From NCBI GenBank assembly GCA_965659115.1, contig CBFHUP010000006.1, positions 1 through 60,585 on the forward strand: 60,585 bases of DNA. The letters are read 5' to 3'. The DNA is from UBA8752 sp965659115 (GTDB lineage Bacteria; Bacteroidota; Bacteroidia; Flavobacteriales_D; Sanyastnellaceae). This document shows, piece after piece, positions 24,892 through 33,432 of this stretch. Within the stretch, counting starts at the first letter, position 1. Each line of letters opens with the position of its first letter. The notes under the pieces are model-generated. The model did no database searches. It was not told the origin of the DNA and was given only the letters and a program-made list of their open reading frames with translations. The position numbers and the translations under genes were made by a program.

Positions 24892-26944
24892 TGTCGCCGG
24901 GTTCAGCGCCTTCTTCAGGCGTCACGAAACGCAACCCGCCATCCTCCGTAGACGCCATCAAGACCATTCCCTGAGAAACAACGCCTCTGATTTTTCGAGG
25001 GGCCAAATTGGCCAAGAGCACAACGCGACGGCCCACGACCTCTTCTGTGCTGAAATGCTCTGCAATCCCGCTCACCACTGTGCGCTCATCGTATCCTGTT
25101 CGCAAGGTCAGCTGGAGCAACTTGTCGGCTCCTTTCACTTTCTCTGCTGAGAGGACCTCGGCAACGCGCAGGTCCATGGCCTGAAAGTCATCAAAAGTCG
25201 TTTCTGCCTTTTCTGGCTCTACATCGCGCATCCCTTCGAGTTCTGGACCCATTTTGGCTTGTTGTTCAGCGACCTGCTCATCGGTGATCTTTTCGAAGAG
25301 GATGGGCAATGCCCCCAGCGGCTGGCCTTCTGGCACCAGTGCCGCTCCCGCTGCATCCCAAGGCAGATCTGATGTGCCCAGGGCATCGGACAACCTCGCC
25401 GAAGTCTTGGGCAGGAACGGCGCCAACACGATCGCCGCATTGGCCGTGACTTGAAGCGCCAAGTGCAGGATGTCCGCCGCCCTTGCGGGGTCGGTCTTGG
25501 CCACCTTCCAAGGCTCTTCTTCGGTCAGGTATTTGTTGCCTGCGCGCACCAGCCCCATGGCATGCTGCAGCGCCTCTCTGAACCGGTAGCGTTCAATGGC
25601 ATCTCCTACGGATTTTGGCGTGCCTTTCATCAGCGCCAACAAGGCCTGATCTACCTCAGTCCACTGCCCCGATGACCCGGGCACCTTGCCGTCGTGAAAT
25701 TTCCCGGTGAGCACGAAAACGCGGTTCACAAAATTGCCGAGCACATCGGCGAGTTCGTTGTTCACCCTGGCTTGGAAATCTTCCCATGTGAACTCCGCGT
25801 CTTTCTGTTCGGGCATGATGGACGCCAGCACGTAGCGCATCTCATCGCTCCGGCCGTCGAAGTCTCGGACATACTCACTGGCCCAAACCGCCCAGTTCCG
25901 AGAGGTCGAAATCTTGTCACCTTCGAGGTTCATGAACTCATTGGCGGGCACATTGTGCGGCAACAGGTATTCGCCTTGCTCTTTGAGCAAAATGGGGAAA
26001 ATGATGCAGTGAAAGACGATGTTGTCCTTGCCGATGAAATGCACGAGCTGCGTGTCTTTGTCCTTCCAATAAGGCTCCCAATCAACTCCCTTTTTAGCGG
26101 CCCAGTTGCGCGTGGCTGTGATGTACCCGAGGGGGGCGTCGAGCCAGACATACAACACCTTGCCATCGGCGCCTTCTACGGGAACAGGCACCCCCCAATC
26201 GAGGTCCCTCGTCATAGCGCGGCTCTGGAGCCCTCCATCGATCCAACTCCTGCACTGACCGAGGACATGGGCCTTCCAAGACTTTGGGTCGTGGTGGGCT
26301 TCCCCGTCGAGCTTGCCCTCTTCCAAGTATTCGCGCAGCCAATCTTCGTGGCGGTCCATGGGGAGGTACCACAGTGTGGTTTCCCTCAATTCTGGCGTGG
26401 CACCGCTCAACGTGCTTTTGGGGTCAATCAACTCCTCGGGAGACAACGCCGAACCGCATTTCTCGCATTGATCTCCAAAGGCTTTATCGTGGTCACACTT
26501 TGGACATGCACCTTGGATGTAACGGTCTGCAAGAAACTGCTGCTCAAGGGGGTCGTAAAACTGCTGCCGGGTTTCTTCGGTAAATGCCCCTTTGGCCAAC
26601 AGGTCCAGAAAGAACGACTGGGCAAAGGCGTGGTGCTCGGCACTGGAAGTGCGGTCGTAATGGTCAAACTCAATGTCCAACCCACTGAACGCCGCCTGCA
26701 TTTCTTCGTGGTAGCGGTCCACAATGGCGCGGGGTGTGGTGCCTTCTTTCCGGGCCCTTAGAGTGATGGCTGCTCCGTGCTCGTCGGACCCACAAACCCA
26801 CACGACATCGCGCTTCCGGGACTTGAGGTAGCGTACATAGAGGTCAGCAGGCAAATAGGCACCAGCGATGTGGCCAATGTGAATGGGGCCATTGGCATAA
26901 GGCAATGCCGAAGTGACGAGGGTGCGGGCGGGTTGCTCGGACAT
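24881..26944 (-). CDS. metG: methionyl-tRNA synthetase
   Basis: MetG is the class I synthetase that charges tRNA-Met. Visible in 687 aa are the HIGH motif in ANGPIHIGHIAGAYLPAD, a zinc knuckle CPKCDHDKAFGDQCEKCG, the KMSKS-equivalent GDKISTSRNWAVW, an anticodon-binding helical domain, and a C-terminal OB-fold tRNA-binding domain (FQAMDLRVAEVLSAEKVKGADKLLQL...GIAEHFSTEEVVGRRVVLLANL). Start 26944 (MSEQPARTL) gives the usual N-terminus; ATG 27052 would add an unlikely 36-residue leader. It lies tail to tail with the Kunitz gene, overlapping by 11 bp. A -7-like box sits 6 nt upstream of the start. Confidence 0.98.
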   Translation of the reverse strand: MSEQPARTLVTSALPYANGPIHIGHIAGAYLPADLYVRYLKSRKRDVVWVCGSDEHGAAITLRARKEGTTPRAIVDRYHEEMQAAFSGLDIEFDHYDRTSSAEHHAFAQSFFLDLLAKGAFTEETRQQFYDPLEQQFLADRYIQGACPKCDHDKAFGDQCEKCGSALSPEELIDPKSTLSGATPELRETTLWYLPMDRHEDWLREYLEEGKLDGEAHHDPKSWKAHVLGQCRSWIDGGLQSRAMTRDLDWGVPVPVEGADGKVLYVWLDAPLGYITATRNWAAKKGVDWEPYWKDKDTQLVHFIGKDNIVFHCIIFPILLKEQGEYLLPHNVPANEFMNLEGDKISTSRNWAVWASEYVRDFDGRSDEMRYVLASIMPEQKDAEFTWEDFQARVNNELADVLGNFVNRVFVLTGKFHDGKVPGSSGQWTEVDQALLALMKGTPKSVGDAIERYRFREALQHAMGLVRAGNKYLTEEEPWKVAKTDPARAADILHLALQVTANAAIVLAPFLPKTSARLSDALGTSDLPWDAAGAALVPEGQPLGALPILFEKITDEQVAEQQAKMGPELEGMRDVEPEKAETTFDDFQAMDLRVAEVLSAEKVKGADKLLQLTLRTGYDERTVVSGIAEHFSTEEVVGRRVVLLANLAPRKIRGVVSQGMVLMASTEDGGLRFVTPEEGAEPGDIIR

Positions 26945-26950
26945 GGGTCG

Positions 26951-26958
26951 CGAAGGTA
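26951..26958 (-). promoter_or_regulatory. -7-like promoter box of metG
   Basis: The reverse strand reads TACCTTCG (TAnnTTCG variant), with 6 nt between it and the metG ATG. Position and spacing match other boxes in this window and predict a nearly leaderless mRNA. Confidence 0.45.
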
Positions 26959-27020
26959 ATTCGAGCGCAGCCTTGAGTGGTATACTGGTCTGTCCGATAT
27001 TGGCAACAGTCCTTCCAATT

Positions 27021-28391
27021 ATGTGGAAACATATTCTTTTTGTCGCCCTCATGACTTCACATACACTGTGGAGTCAATCTGAAGTGCCGGCTATCCCAGG
27101 CCAAATAGGCTGCACCCCCGACTCTCTATTGTTTGAAGGCAACCCCCGCTTCTGGTACCCGGGCGAACCCATTCAGTGGGCCAACCAACGCACCTTGGAC
27201 AGCCTCATTGCTTGTGACATGGATGGTTTTCATTACACCGTGGAGTCCCCCCGCACCAAGGGGTACTGCAAACGGGTTAGGAGCCTCAAATCCCCTGAAG
27301 GAAACAACGCACTTTATGTCGACGGCGACCTGCGTTACATCAGCTACAATGGTGGCCCCAATCAGAGCAGGAGCATCGTGGTTGGTCACAATTACCGGTC
27401 CCACGCCTATTGGTACCAGGAGCAATTGCATTTTCAGAATGGATGGGCGAACTGGTTCAAGCACACGCAGCGCTTGTATCATTCGAAAGAAAGCAAAGAG
27501 ATCGAATTGCGACAATCAGCCGACGCCCCTTTGGGAGCCGAAAACGCGGTGATTTTCAGCAATGATACCGCGTCCTTTTTCATCATGATCACCGGACACT
27601 TGGAGGACGCGACAACCCCCCCCGACATATACTGTCTCCTGCACAAGTCTTCCCAGTGGCAAAACCTTGGGAGGCTCAACAGCAATATTAAACGGGTCAA
27701 CGGTAATGGTCACAGTTGGAACCTGAAAGACTACATCGTCCTCAGGGCAGAGGGAACATTCTTGGTGTTGAGGAAGACCGATTTATACTGGACGGTCATG
27801 CCTTCTGCCTTGGCACAATTCTATGCCAAAAGCTACCAAATCTTTCAAGGAAAACGGGCAGATTCCTGGTTCGCTTGGAAAGGAAATACTGCCGAATACA
27901 GCGGGGGACTGGGCACATACTCCGAGGACATCTCGGAATTGGTGGAAGGGGCTGAATGGTCACCACTCATCGTCCCTGCGCCACCCGAGACCTGGCTCGA
28001 AAGGGTCTCAAGAGCGCCTGTGGAGTGGGCCATCATACTCGGACTGATGATCTGCGCGGCGGCCTTGGTGAGCTGGAGGGTCATGTCACGCAGGCCCATG
28101 TCCATGATTTCCTCCGGCCCATTGGACGGCCATGCTGCTCCATCTCCCGTTTTGCTCACGCTGCTCAAACATTCCAAAAGAAAACTGTCCAGCGAAGAAC
28201 TCGATGTATTGATTGGACTTGCAGAGGTGCATTCCCCTGAAACTAGAAGGTCGAGAAGGGCCCGCATCATCCAATTGGTCAATACCGAAAGCATGGCCCG
28301 ATTTGGTCAGCCGATGTTGGTGCGGACAAAATTGGATTCTGATAAGCGCGTTGTGATTTACAGCGTTCAAGATCCATCTGGGACGCAGTAA
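27021..28391 (+). CDS. membrane-anchored protein of unknown function with cytoplasmic helical tail
   Basis: I do not recognise a named family. The 456-aa protein has a signal peptide (MWKHILFVALMTSHTLWSQ), a large extracytoplasmic domain (about 20-335) rich in Trp and Tyr (FWYPGEPIQWANQ, RSHAYWYQEQLHFQNGW), one transmembrane helix (about 337-357, VEWAIILGLMICAAALVSW) and a cytoplasmic tail of about 95 aa. The tail (LLKHSKRKLSSEELDVLIGL...RRSRRARIIQLVN...LVRTKLDSDKRVVIYSV) is helical and ends with a stretch resembling the wing of a winged helix. A membrane-spanning sensor or regulator is possible, but this is inference. ATG 27021 was chosen at the signal peptide. It is divergent from metG; kbl follows 27 bp downstream with its own -7-like box. 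Confidence 0.68.
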   Translation: MWKHILFVALMTSHTLWSQSEVPAIPGQIGCTPDSLLFEGNPRFWYPGEPIQWANQRTLDSLIACDMDGFHYTVESPRTKGYCKRVRSLKSPEGNNALYVDGDLRYISYNGGPNQSRSIVVGHNYRSHAYWYQEQLHFQNGWANWFKHTQRLYHSKESKEIELRQSADAPLGAENAVIFSNDTASFFIMITGHLEDATTPPDIYCLLHKSSQWQNLGRLNSNIKRVNGNGHSWNLKDYIVLRAEGTFLVLRKTDLYWTVMPSALAQFYAKSYQIFQGKRADSWFAWKGNTAEYSGGLGTYSEDISELVEGAEWSPLIVPAPPETWLERVSRAPVEWAIILGLMICAAALVSWRVMSRRPMSMISSGPLDGHAAPSPVLLTLLKHSKRKLSSEELDVLIGLAEVHSPETRRSRRARIIQLVNTESMARFGQPMLVRTKLDSDKRVVIYSVQDPSGTQ

Positions 28392-28405
28392 GCTTCACAC
28401 TCAGC

Positions 28406-28413
28406 TATCTTCG
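28406..28413 (+). promoter_or_regulatory. -7-like promoter box of kbl
   Basis: TATCTTCG (TAnnTTCG form) lies in the 27-bp gap before kbl, with 5 nt between it and the ATG at 28419. The identical octamer precedes holB, ricT and ileS. Confidence 0.45.
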
Positions 28414-28418
28414 TCTGC

Positions 28419-29624
28419 ATGTATGGCTCTATGAAATCCCACCTTGCTGACGCCCTCGATTCTTTGGAAAACGAAGGTCTGTTCAAGAAAGAACGCGTCA
28501 TCGTGTCTGTCCAAGATGCTTCGATTCAATTGGACGATGGCAGTGAGGTCTTGAATTTCTGTGCCAACAATTACCTGGGCCTTTCTTCTCATCCAAGGGT
28601 TGTCGGGGCTGCCAAGAAAGCCATCGATGACCGCGGCTTTGGGATGTCCTCAGTGCGCTTCATTTGTGGAACCCAAGACATTCACAAGGACCTCGAACGC
28701 ACGATAGCCGACTTTCACCACACAGAGGACACCATTCTCTATGCCGCGGCTTTTGACGCCAATGGCGGGGTTTTTGAGCCTCTATTGACCGCCGAAGACG
28801 CGATCATTTCAGATGCGCTGAACCATGCTTCCATCATCGACGGGGTGCGCCTCTGCAAAGCTGCTCGGTACCGCTATGCGAACAACGATATGGCCGACCT
28901 GGAGGCGCAACTTCAGGCAGCCAATGAGGCGGGCCACAGGTTCAAAGTCATCGTAACAGACGGTGTGTTTTCTATGGATGGCTTCGTGGCGCAAATTGAT
29001 CGGATCTGCGACCTCGCTGACCAATACGACGCCCTTGTGATGGTCGATGAATGCCATGCCACGGGGTTCATTGGAAAAACAGGCCGGGGGTCCATTGAAC
29101 TGCGCGGTGCATTGGGCCGGGTCGACATCATCACCGGAACGCTTGGAAAGGCCTTGGGTGGCGCCATGGGTGGGTTTACAACGGGTCGGTCAGAAATCAT
29201 CGAAATGCTGCGCCAAAAAAGCCGGCCATATTTGTTCTCCAACTCACTGGCTCCCAGCATAGTCGGCGCCAGCATCGAGGTGTTCCGCATGCTCGATGAA
29301 ACCACCGAACTGCGCGACCGTTTAGAAGAAAATACCCGGTACTTCAAAGACGGACTTCGCCGCATCGGACTCGACTTCAAGGACGGTGAAAGCGCCATCG
29401 TTCCAGTCATGTTGGGCGACGCCAAACTGAGTCAAATCATGGCCGACGCCTTGCTCGAGGAGGGCATTTATGTGATTGGCTTTTTCTACCCCGTCGTGCC
29501 CAAAGGCCAAGCGCGCATTAGAGTGCAATTGAGTGCCGCCCATACACGGGCCCAATTGGACCAGGCCCTTGCAGCTTTCGAGAAAGTCGGCAAAGGGCTT
29601 GGTGTAGCGAAAGCCATAGCCTGA
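28419..29624 (+). CDS. kbl: glycine C-acetyltransferase (2-amino-3-ketobutyrate CoA ligase)
   Basis: Kbl is a PLP enzyme of the alpha-oxoamine synthase family that splits 2-amino-3-oxobutyrate with CoA into glycine and acetyl-CoA, the second step of threonine breakdown. The 401-aa sequence shows CANNYLGLSSHPRV, RFICGTQDIHKDLE, the PLP-contacting VMVDECHATGFIGKTGRG, and the Schiff-base Lys in ITGTLGKALGGAMGG. The N-terminus fits Kbl better than serine palmitoyltransferase or BioF. No threonine dehydrogenase gene is in the window. An FAD-dependent amino-acid-oxidase-like gene follows after 5 bp, probably in the same operon. Confidence 0.92.
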   Translation: MYGSMKSHLADALDSLENEGLFKKERVIVSVQDASIQLDDGSEVLNFCANNYLGLSSHPRVVGAAKKAIDDRGFGMSSVRFICGTQDIHKDLERTIADFHHTEDTILYAAAFDANGGVFEPLLTAEDAIISDALNHASIIDGVRLCKAARYRYANNDMADLEAQLQAANEAGHRFKVIVTDGVFSMDGFVAQIDRICDLADQYDALVMVDECHATGFIGKTGRGSIELRGALGRVDIITGTLGKALGGAMGGFTTGRSEIIEMLRQKSRPYLFSNSLAPSIVGASIEVFRMLDETTELRDRLEENTRYFKDGLRRIGLDFKDGESAIVPVMLGDAKLSQIMADALLEEGIYVIGFFYPVVPKGQARIRVQLSAAHTRAQLDQALAAFEKVGKGLGVAKAIA

Positions 29625-29629
29625 GGTCC

Positions 29630-30643
29630 ATGCGCATCTTGGTCATTGGACAGGGCCTTGCCGGCACGCTGGTGAGCCACTTTGGCCTGCAAAAGGGATG
29701 GGACATCCACGTGATCGACGCGGGCTTACCCTCTGCGTCTGCAGTCGCTGCAGGGATGTTCAACCCCATGTCCTTTCGGCGCATCGTTGAAGTGTGGGAC
29801 GCGGAAGCCCACCTCCGAATCATGCGGCGCACCTTCGAGGAACTCGGGACGATTACCCGGTGCCAACTCTTGCATGAACTGCCCATACACAAGCGCCTTG
29901 CCAACAGCGATTACGCCGCACTATGGCAAGCAAAATCCGAGCAGCTACAGTGGCTTAAATCCGAGCAAGCCCATTGGCCCAACGAGGGCGTTGTAGAAGA
30001 CGGAGGATGGGTCAATTTGCCTCTGCTCCTTACCCTGTGGCGCGATCGACTGATGATGGAGCAACGGTTCGAACAGCGGCCGTTTCAGCCACGTGACCAT
30101 GAAGATCTGAACAACGGCAAATGGGATGCCATTGTGGATTGTCGGGGGACGCAAGCAGGAGTTGACAGCACACTGCCACTCCTCGACATCAGGCCCTACA
30201 GAGGGGAACTGCTCACCATAGCCCAGCAAAATGGTACCCCAACACCTCCCATCACGCACATCCTCAATTTCGGCAAATGGACCATCCCTTTAGGTGACAA
30301 CCATTGGAGGCTGGGCGCCAGCTATGAGTGGAACCAAACTGATTTAGAGCCCACGACTGAGACCCGAGACTTCCTCCTCAGCACCCTTGCCACAGTTCTT
30401 CCAAACTTGGGGGACATCTCCGTCACCGCACACCAGGTTGGTCTGCGGCCTGTATCCAGGGACCGCAGGCCTGCAGTAGGGGCTTATCCCGGTATTCCGG
30501 GTTGGTATGTCTTCAATGGATTGGGAACCCGCGGCGTTCTCATTGGGCCCCGTTGGGCGAGCCATCTGATTGACATGATCGCAGGAAATGCTACGTTTAA
30601 TGCTGAAACAAAGCCAGATAGGCTCCTTTTTCCAAAATCTTAA
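29630..30643 (+). CDS. FAD-dependent oxidoreductase (DAO family)
   Basis: The 337-aa flavoprotein has an N-terminal Rossmann FAD loop MRILVIGQGLAGTLVSHFG and an acidic end of beta-2 (VIDAG). The C-terminal FAD contact reads GLRPVSRDRRPAVGAYPGIPGWYVFNGLGTRGVL. This layout is that of D-amino-acid/glycine oxidase-like (DAO) enzymes. The substrate is unknown. Being 5 bp downstream of kbl, whose product is glycine, makes an amino-acid substrate attractive, but nothing in the sequence proves it. The stop lies right at the inverted repeat that precedes the next gene's promoter. Confidence 0.82.
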   Translation: MRILVIGQGLAGTLVSHFGLQKGWDIHVIDAGLPSASAVAAGMFNPMSFRRIVEVWDAEAHLRIMRRTFEELGTITRCQLLHELPIHKRLANSDYAALWQAKSEQLQWLKSEQAHWPNEGVVEDGGWVNLPLLLTLWRDRLMMEQRFEQRPFQPRDHEDLNNGKWDAIVDCRGTQAGVDSTLPLLDIRPYRGELLTIAQQNGTPTPPITHILNFGKWTIPLGDNHWRLGASYEWNQTDLEPTTETRDFLLSTLATVLPNLGDISVTAHQVGLRPVSRDRRPAVGAYPGIPGWYVFNGLGTRGVLIGPRWASHLIDMIAGNATFNAETKPDRLLFPKS

Positions 30644-30663
30644 TTTCAATTCATTCTGAAATT
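30642..30663. promoter_or_regulatory. operator-like inverted repeat upstream of the GbsR-type regulator
   Basis: Arms AATTTCA (30642-30648) and TGAAATT (30657-30663) are perfect complements 8 nt apart. The core TTTCAATTCATTCTGAAA (18 bp) closely matches the palindrome before ferritin (31269-31286). It ends exactly where the -7 box of the regulator begins, a typical repressor position, so autoregulation is likely. Confidence 0.6.
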
Positions 30664-30670
30664 AACTTTG
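30663..30670 (+). promoter_or_regulatory. -7 promoter box of the GbsR-type regulator
   Basis: TAACTTTG is a perfect TAnnTTTG match, 4 nt before the GTG start at 30675. Transcription would begin at or within a base of the start codon. Confidence 0.58.
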
Positions 30671-30674
30671 GACC

Positions 30675-31223
30675 GTGTCTTCGAAGGCCTCCACAGCATT
30701 GAGCCCAGCCCGGCAGCATTTCATATCCACATGGCCGGAGGTCATGAAGCCCTGGTCCTTGCCCAAAGCCGCGGCCAAAATTCACGCACTTTTATTGTCC
30801 TCTTCAGCGCCCCTCAACGCCGATGACATCATCGATATCCTCGACCTCAGCAGCGGTTCAGCCAGCACCCAATTGAGACTGCTCAGCGACCTGGGCATGG
30901 TTGAGCGCCTCCGCATCATGGGGCTTCGCAAATCCCATTACCGCGCCATTTCCGACCCGGCACACATTTTTGTGGCATTGGCAGAGGCCCGCAAACGTCA
31001 GGCATTCAAAGCCATGGACACCATGGCTCCTGTCATCACGTCTATTGCACAAAAAGACGACGTTCAATGGCTCAATACCGTCTGGCAATTACAAGCCTTG
31101 TCTAATTTGATGAGTCAATGGCTCCAAGTTTGTACCACCAAGGATCCCGAATGGACCGTCCGACTCATGCAGTCTGCCATATCTCAAAAAAAGCACGCAT
31201 CAAACATTTCTGATTCACCTTAA
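30675..31223 (+). CDS. GbsR/MarR-type transcriptional regulator
   Basis: This 182-aa DNA-binding protein has a winged helix-turn-helix: helix 2 in LNADDIIDILDL, recognition helix SSGSASTQLRLLSDLGMVER, and wing RLRIMGLRKSHYRAI. This layout is that of the GbsR family (PadR/MarR-like). The start is GTG at 30675; an in-frame stop at 30663 rules out a longer protein. A palindrome overlaps its own promoter, and a near-identical one precedes the downstream ferritin gene, so it probably controls itself and ferritin. In other bacteria GbsR homologues respond to choline or betaine; the ligand here is unknown. Confidence 0.85.
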   Translation: MSSKASTALSPARQHFISTWPEVMKPWSLPKAAAKIHALLLSSSAPLNADDIIDILDLSSGSASTQLRLLSDLGMVERLRIMGLRKSHYRAISDPAHIFVALAEARKRQAFKAMDTMAPVITSIAQKDDVQWLNTVWQLQALSNLMSQWLQVCTTKDPEWTVRLMQSAISQKKHASNISDSP

Positions 31224-31245
31224 GTATTGATTTGTAACTACTTAA
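31220..31245. repeat. AT-rich inverted repeat in the ferritin promoter region
   Basis: Arms TTAAGTA (31220-31226) and TACTTAA (31239-31245) with a 12-nt spacer overlap the stop of the regulator gene. It may be a weak terminator or part of the ferritin promoter; no clear -7/-33 pair is recognised in this AT-rich stretch. Confidence 0.35.
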
Positions 31246-31268
31246 TACGACGTTATACAAGTTATTTA

Positions 31269-31286
31269 TTTCAATAAATATTGAAA
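31269..31286. promoter_or_regulatory. operator-like palindrome immediately upstream of ferritin
   Basis: TTTCAATAAATATTGAAA has 8-bp perfect arms around a central AA and ends 2 bp before the ferritin ATG. It shares the pattern TTTCAATnnATnnTGAAA with the site at the regulator's own promoter, both 18 bp long. It is probably a binding site of that regulator. Confidence 0.6.
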
Positions 31287-31288
31287 CT

Positions 31289-31786
31289 ATGATTGACTCC
31301 ACCATCGAAAAAGCACTCAATGACCAGATTGAAATGGAAGCGCTGAGCTCACATTTCTATCTCGCTATGGCCAGCTGGGCCGAAAACCAAGGCCTAAATG
31401 GCACCGCAGAATTCCTTTACCGACACAGCGACGAAGAGCGCATGCACATGCTCAAACTGGTCCGTTTTGTCAACGAAAGGGGCGGAAAGGCTGTCGTACC
31501 TGCGTTGGACGCTCCTCAATCGGATTTCTCCGATTTGCCTGCCATTTTCTCGACCCTGTTGGAACATGAGACCAAAGTCACCGCCAGCATCAACGGTGTG
31601 GTCGACCTCTGCCTGCAGAGAAAAGACTACACCACCCACAACTTTATGCAGTGGTACGTCGCAGAACAAATTGAAGAAGAAGCCTTGGCGCGGAACATCC
31701 TGGACAAACTGGCCTTGATTGGCCAGGACAAAGGCGGGCTGTATTTGTTTGACCGCGATCTAGAACAATTGCAACCTGAAGCCTAA
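31289..31786 (+). CDS. ftnA: non-haem ferritin
   Basis: This 165-aa bacterial ferritin subunit (24-mer iron storage shell) oxidises Fe(II) at a di-iron centre and stores it as mineral. The four-helix ferroxidase ligands are visible: E17 in IEMEALSSHFYLAMASWAE, E50 and H53 in HSDEERMHMLKL, the Glu of LLEHETKVTASI, and Gln/Glu in AEQIEEEALA. There is no haem-ligand Met pattern of bacterioferritin. Expression is probably controlled by the upstream GbsR-type regulator through the palindrome right before the ATG. A YfiR-like gene follows 40 bp downstream on the same strand. Confidence 0.95.
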   Translation: MIDSTIEKALNDQIEMEALSSHFYLAMASWAENQGLNGTAEFLYRHSDEERMHMLKLVRFVNERGGKAVVPALDAPQSDFSDLPAIFSTLLEHETKVTASINGVVDLCLQRKDYTTHNFMQWYVAEQIEEEALARNILDKLALIGQDKGGLYLFDRDLEQLQPEA

Positions 31787-31826
31787 GTCAAGGCGCGCGG
31801 TGTACTTTGCAAGAGCGCGGTTCACA

Positions 31827-32504
31827 ATGTCTCGGCCCATTTACATCTTCCAAGCTGCCATCTTGGCGTTCCTCTCGTTGTCGACTCAGATGGCGTGGGC
31901 GACGTATGGCCTGCCTGATGAACGCCATTGTGCGTCTGATCTCATCTTTTGGAATGGCCCTTCATGTGCGCCTGCAACGCCGATTCTCTCGGCGTGTGTG
32001 CCCGATCCTGAAATTGACCGCTCCCCGATTTGGGCCGTGATTTACGGCCGGTACATCTACCTGCTCGGAAGGGAAATGTTCTGGCCAGAGATTGAACGGC
32101 AAGACCGGTTTCGCATCGCCATTGTGAATTGGCCTGACCTCGCTCAAGACCTCGGAGAACAACTTAAAGGACGCGCCATTGCCGGTTTACAAGTAGACAT
32201 CATTGCCTTGGACACCAAAGATTTGGCCAGCGACAAACGGGATTTCACCATGTTGTTTTTGGGAGGCTCAAACACTGCAGACGCACTTCCTGACCTGAAA
32301 ACCAGCTTGACCAAATGGCTTAAAAAAGGAGACAAGAACGCCTTGATTGTAACGGACGGCGGGGCTGTTCCCGGTCATGATGTTGCTTTTCGCCGCACCA
32401 AACAAGGGGAAACATTGTCCCTGTGCGTTGAACCTGATGAAGCCATGATGGCGTCCAAACCATTGGACCTCCCCCTTCACTTCATGCAACGCCGGTGCCC
32501 ATGA
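31827..32504 (+). CDS. YfiR-like (DUF4154-like) periplasmic protein
   Basis: The 225-aa product has a signal peptide (MSRPIYIFQAAILAFLSLSTQMAWA). An unusual Cys-containing insert (HCASD, PSCAP, SACVP) precedes a region that follows the YfiR/DUF4154 order: YGRYIYLLGREMFWPE (compare KAxYLYNFxxFVxWP), DRFRIAIVNWPDLAQDLGEQLKGRAIAGLQVDII, FTMLFLGGS, then LIVTDGGAVPGHDVAFRR and a final hydrophobic helix. In Pseudomonas YfiR is a periplasmic repressor of the cyclase YfiN. Here the downstream partner is a PPM phosphatase, so it may control that enzyme instead. ATG 31827 was chosen at the signal peptide. The stop overlaps the next gene by 4 bp. The match is by pattern and is divergent. Confidence 0.62.
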   Translation: MSRPIYIFQAAILAFLSLSTQMAWATYGLPDERHCASDLIFWNGPSCAPATPILSACVPDPEIDRSPIWAVIYGRYIYLLGREMFWPEIERQDRFRIAIVNWPDLAQDLGEQLKGRAIAGLQVDIIALDTKDLASDKRDFTMLFLGGSNTADALPDLKTSLTKWLKKGDKNALIVTDGGAVPGHDVAFRRTKQGETLSLCVEPDEAMMASKPLDLPLHFMQRRCP

Positions 32505-33430
32505 AGGATTTAGCACATCCCCCTATAAACACCGCCATGGTCCCATGGCGCGCTGCCGCTTTTTTCCTGGCCATGGTTGCCGCATTGCTGGGCCCGGGGC
32601 TTCTCGCCCAAGGTCCGCTGACACTCAGCGCCATTGCTTTGGCCGATGAGGGTAACCTTGAAGAGGCTGAAAGCGTCTTAATGGAGGCATTGTCTGGCCC
32701 AGAAGGCAACGATGCCATGACCTGGTATGTTCAAGCCTTTGTGCTCAAAGAGCAATATGTCCAAGCCGGAAAGCAGCCAGAAAGCCCCAAGCGAACCCAG
32801 GCGCTCGAAAGTTTGAGAACCTGCATTCAAAAAGACCGGCAGCAACGCCTTGAGGACTGGTGGCGTCCATTGTTGTCGTTCTTGGGCGAGAGCTACATCT
32901 TGGATGTTCAAGTTGAAATCCGGAACATCGCGCCCGATCAACCGGTGCTGGCCGAACAGTATTTCATCCGATACGCAGAGATTCAAGAGGAATTGAATCC
33001 CGGTACTGACTCTTCCAATGAGTGGGTGCTGATGCAACAGCAATTGGGAGAAACCGCCATGACAGAAGCCAAGGCGCTGGAACAGAGCGGTGCCGGTCCC
33101 TGGTTCGCATTGGGCACCCACCACTACACCTTGGCCGCGACCCGGAGCCAAGACCTATACCGCTCACTCTTCAACCTTGCTGTGCACACCTACAATCAAG
33201 GCGTGCGTGAATTCAAGGCCGCTGAGGACGACCTCGATGCCATCGATACCGCCCTTGAAGACGCCTCCAACCATTGGCTGAGTGCTTCGCACTTACTGGA
33301 ATCGGCCATCGCTCAAGACGACACCCAAACCGAGGGGTATGAGGCTTTGGCGATCGTATCCACCGCATTGCTCAACCAAGACCGGATTGAGTGGTGCAAG
33401 GCGCACATCCAAGAATTGGAAGGGCACTGA
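32501..33430 (+). CDS. exported helical-repeat (TPR-like) protein
   Basis: The 309-aa protein has an N-terminal signal or anchor (AAAFFLAMVAALLGPGLLAQG) followed by an all-helical domain with TPR-like repeats: LTLSAIALADEGNLEEAESVLMEAL, LYRSLFNLAVHTYNQGVREFKAAEDDL and TEGYEALAIVSTALLNQDRIEWCKAHIQEL. Such proteins usually act as scaffolds. ATG 32501 was chosen because it makes a 4-bp overlap with the YfiR-like gene; GTG 32495 is the only earlier option. The phosphatase gene starts 2 bp after its stop. The tight packing suggests that the three proteins work as one unit across the inner membrane, which is inference. Confidence 0.7.
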   Translation: MKDLAHPPINTAMVPWRAAAFFLAMVAALLGPGLLAQGPLTLSAIALADEGNLEEAESVLMEALSGPEGNDAMTWYVQAFVLKEQYVQAGKQPESPKRTQALESLRTCIQKDRQQRLEDWWRPLLSFLGESYILDVQVEIRNIAPDQPVLAEQYFIRYAEIQEELNPGTDSSNEWVLMQQQLGETAMTEAKALEQSGAGPWFALGTHHYTLAATRSQDLYRSLFNLAVHTYNQGVREFKAAEDDLDAIDTALEDASNHWLSASHLLESAIAQDDTQTEGYEALAIVSTALLNQDRIEWCKAHIQELEGH

Positions 33431-33432
33431 AT

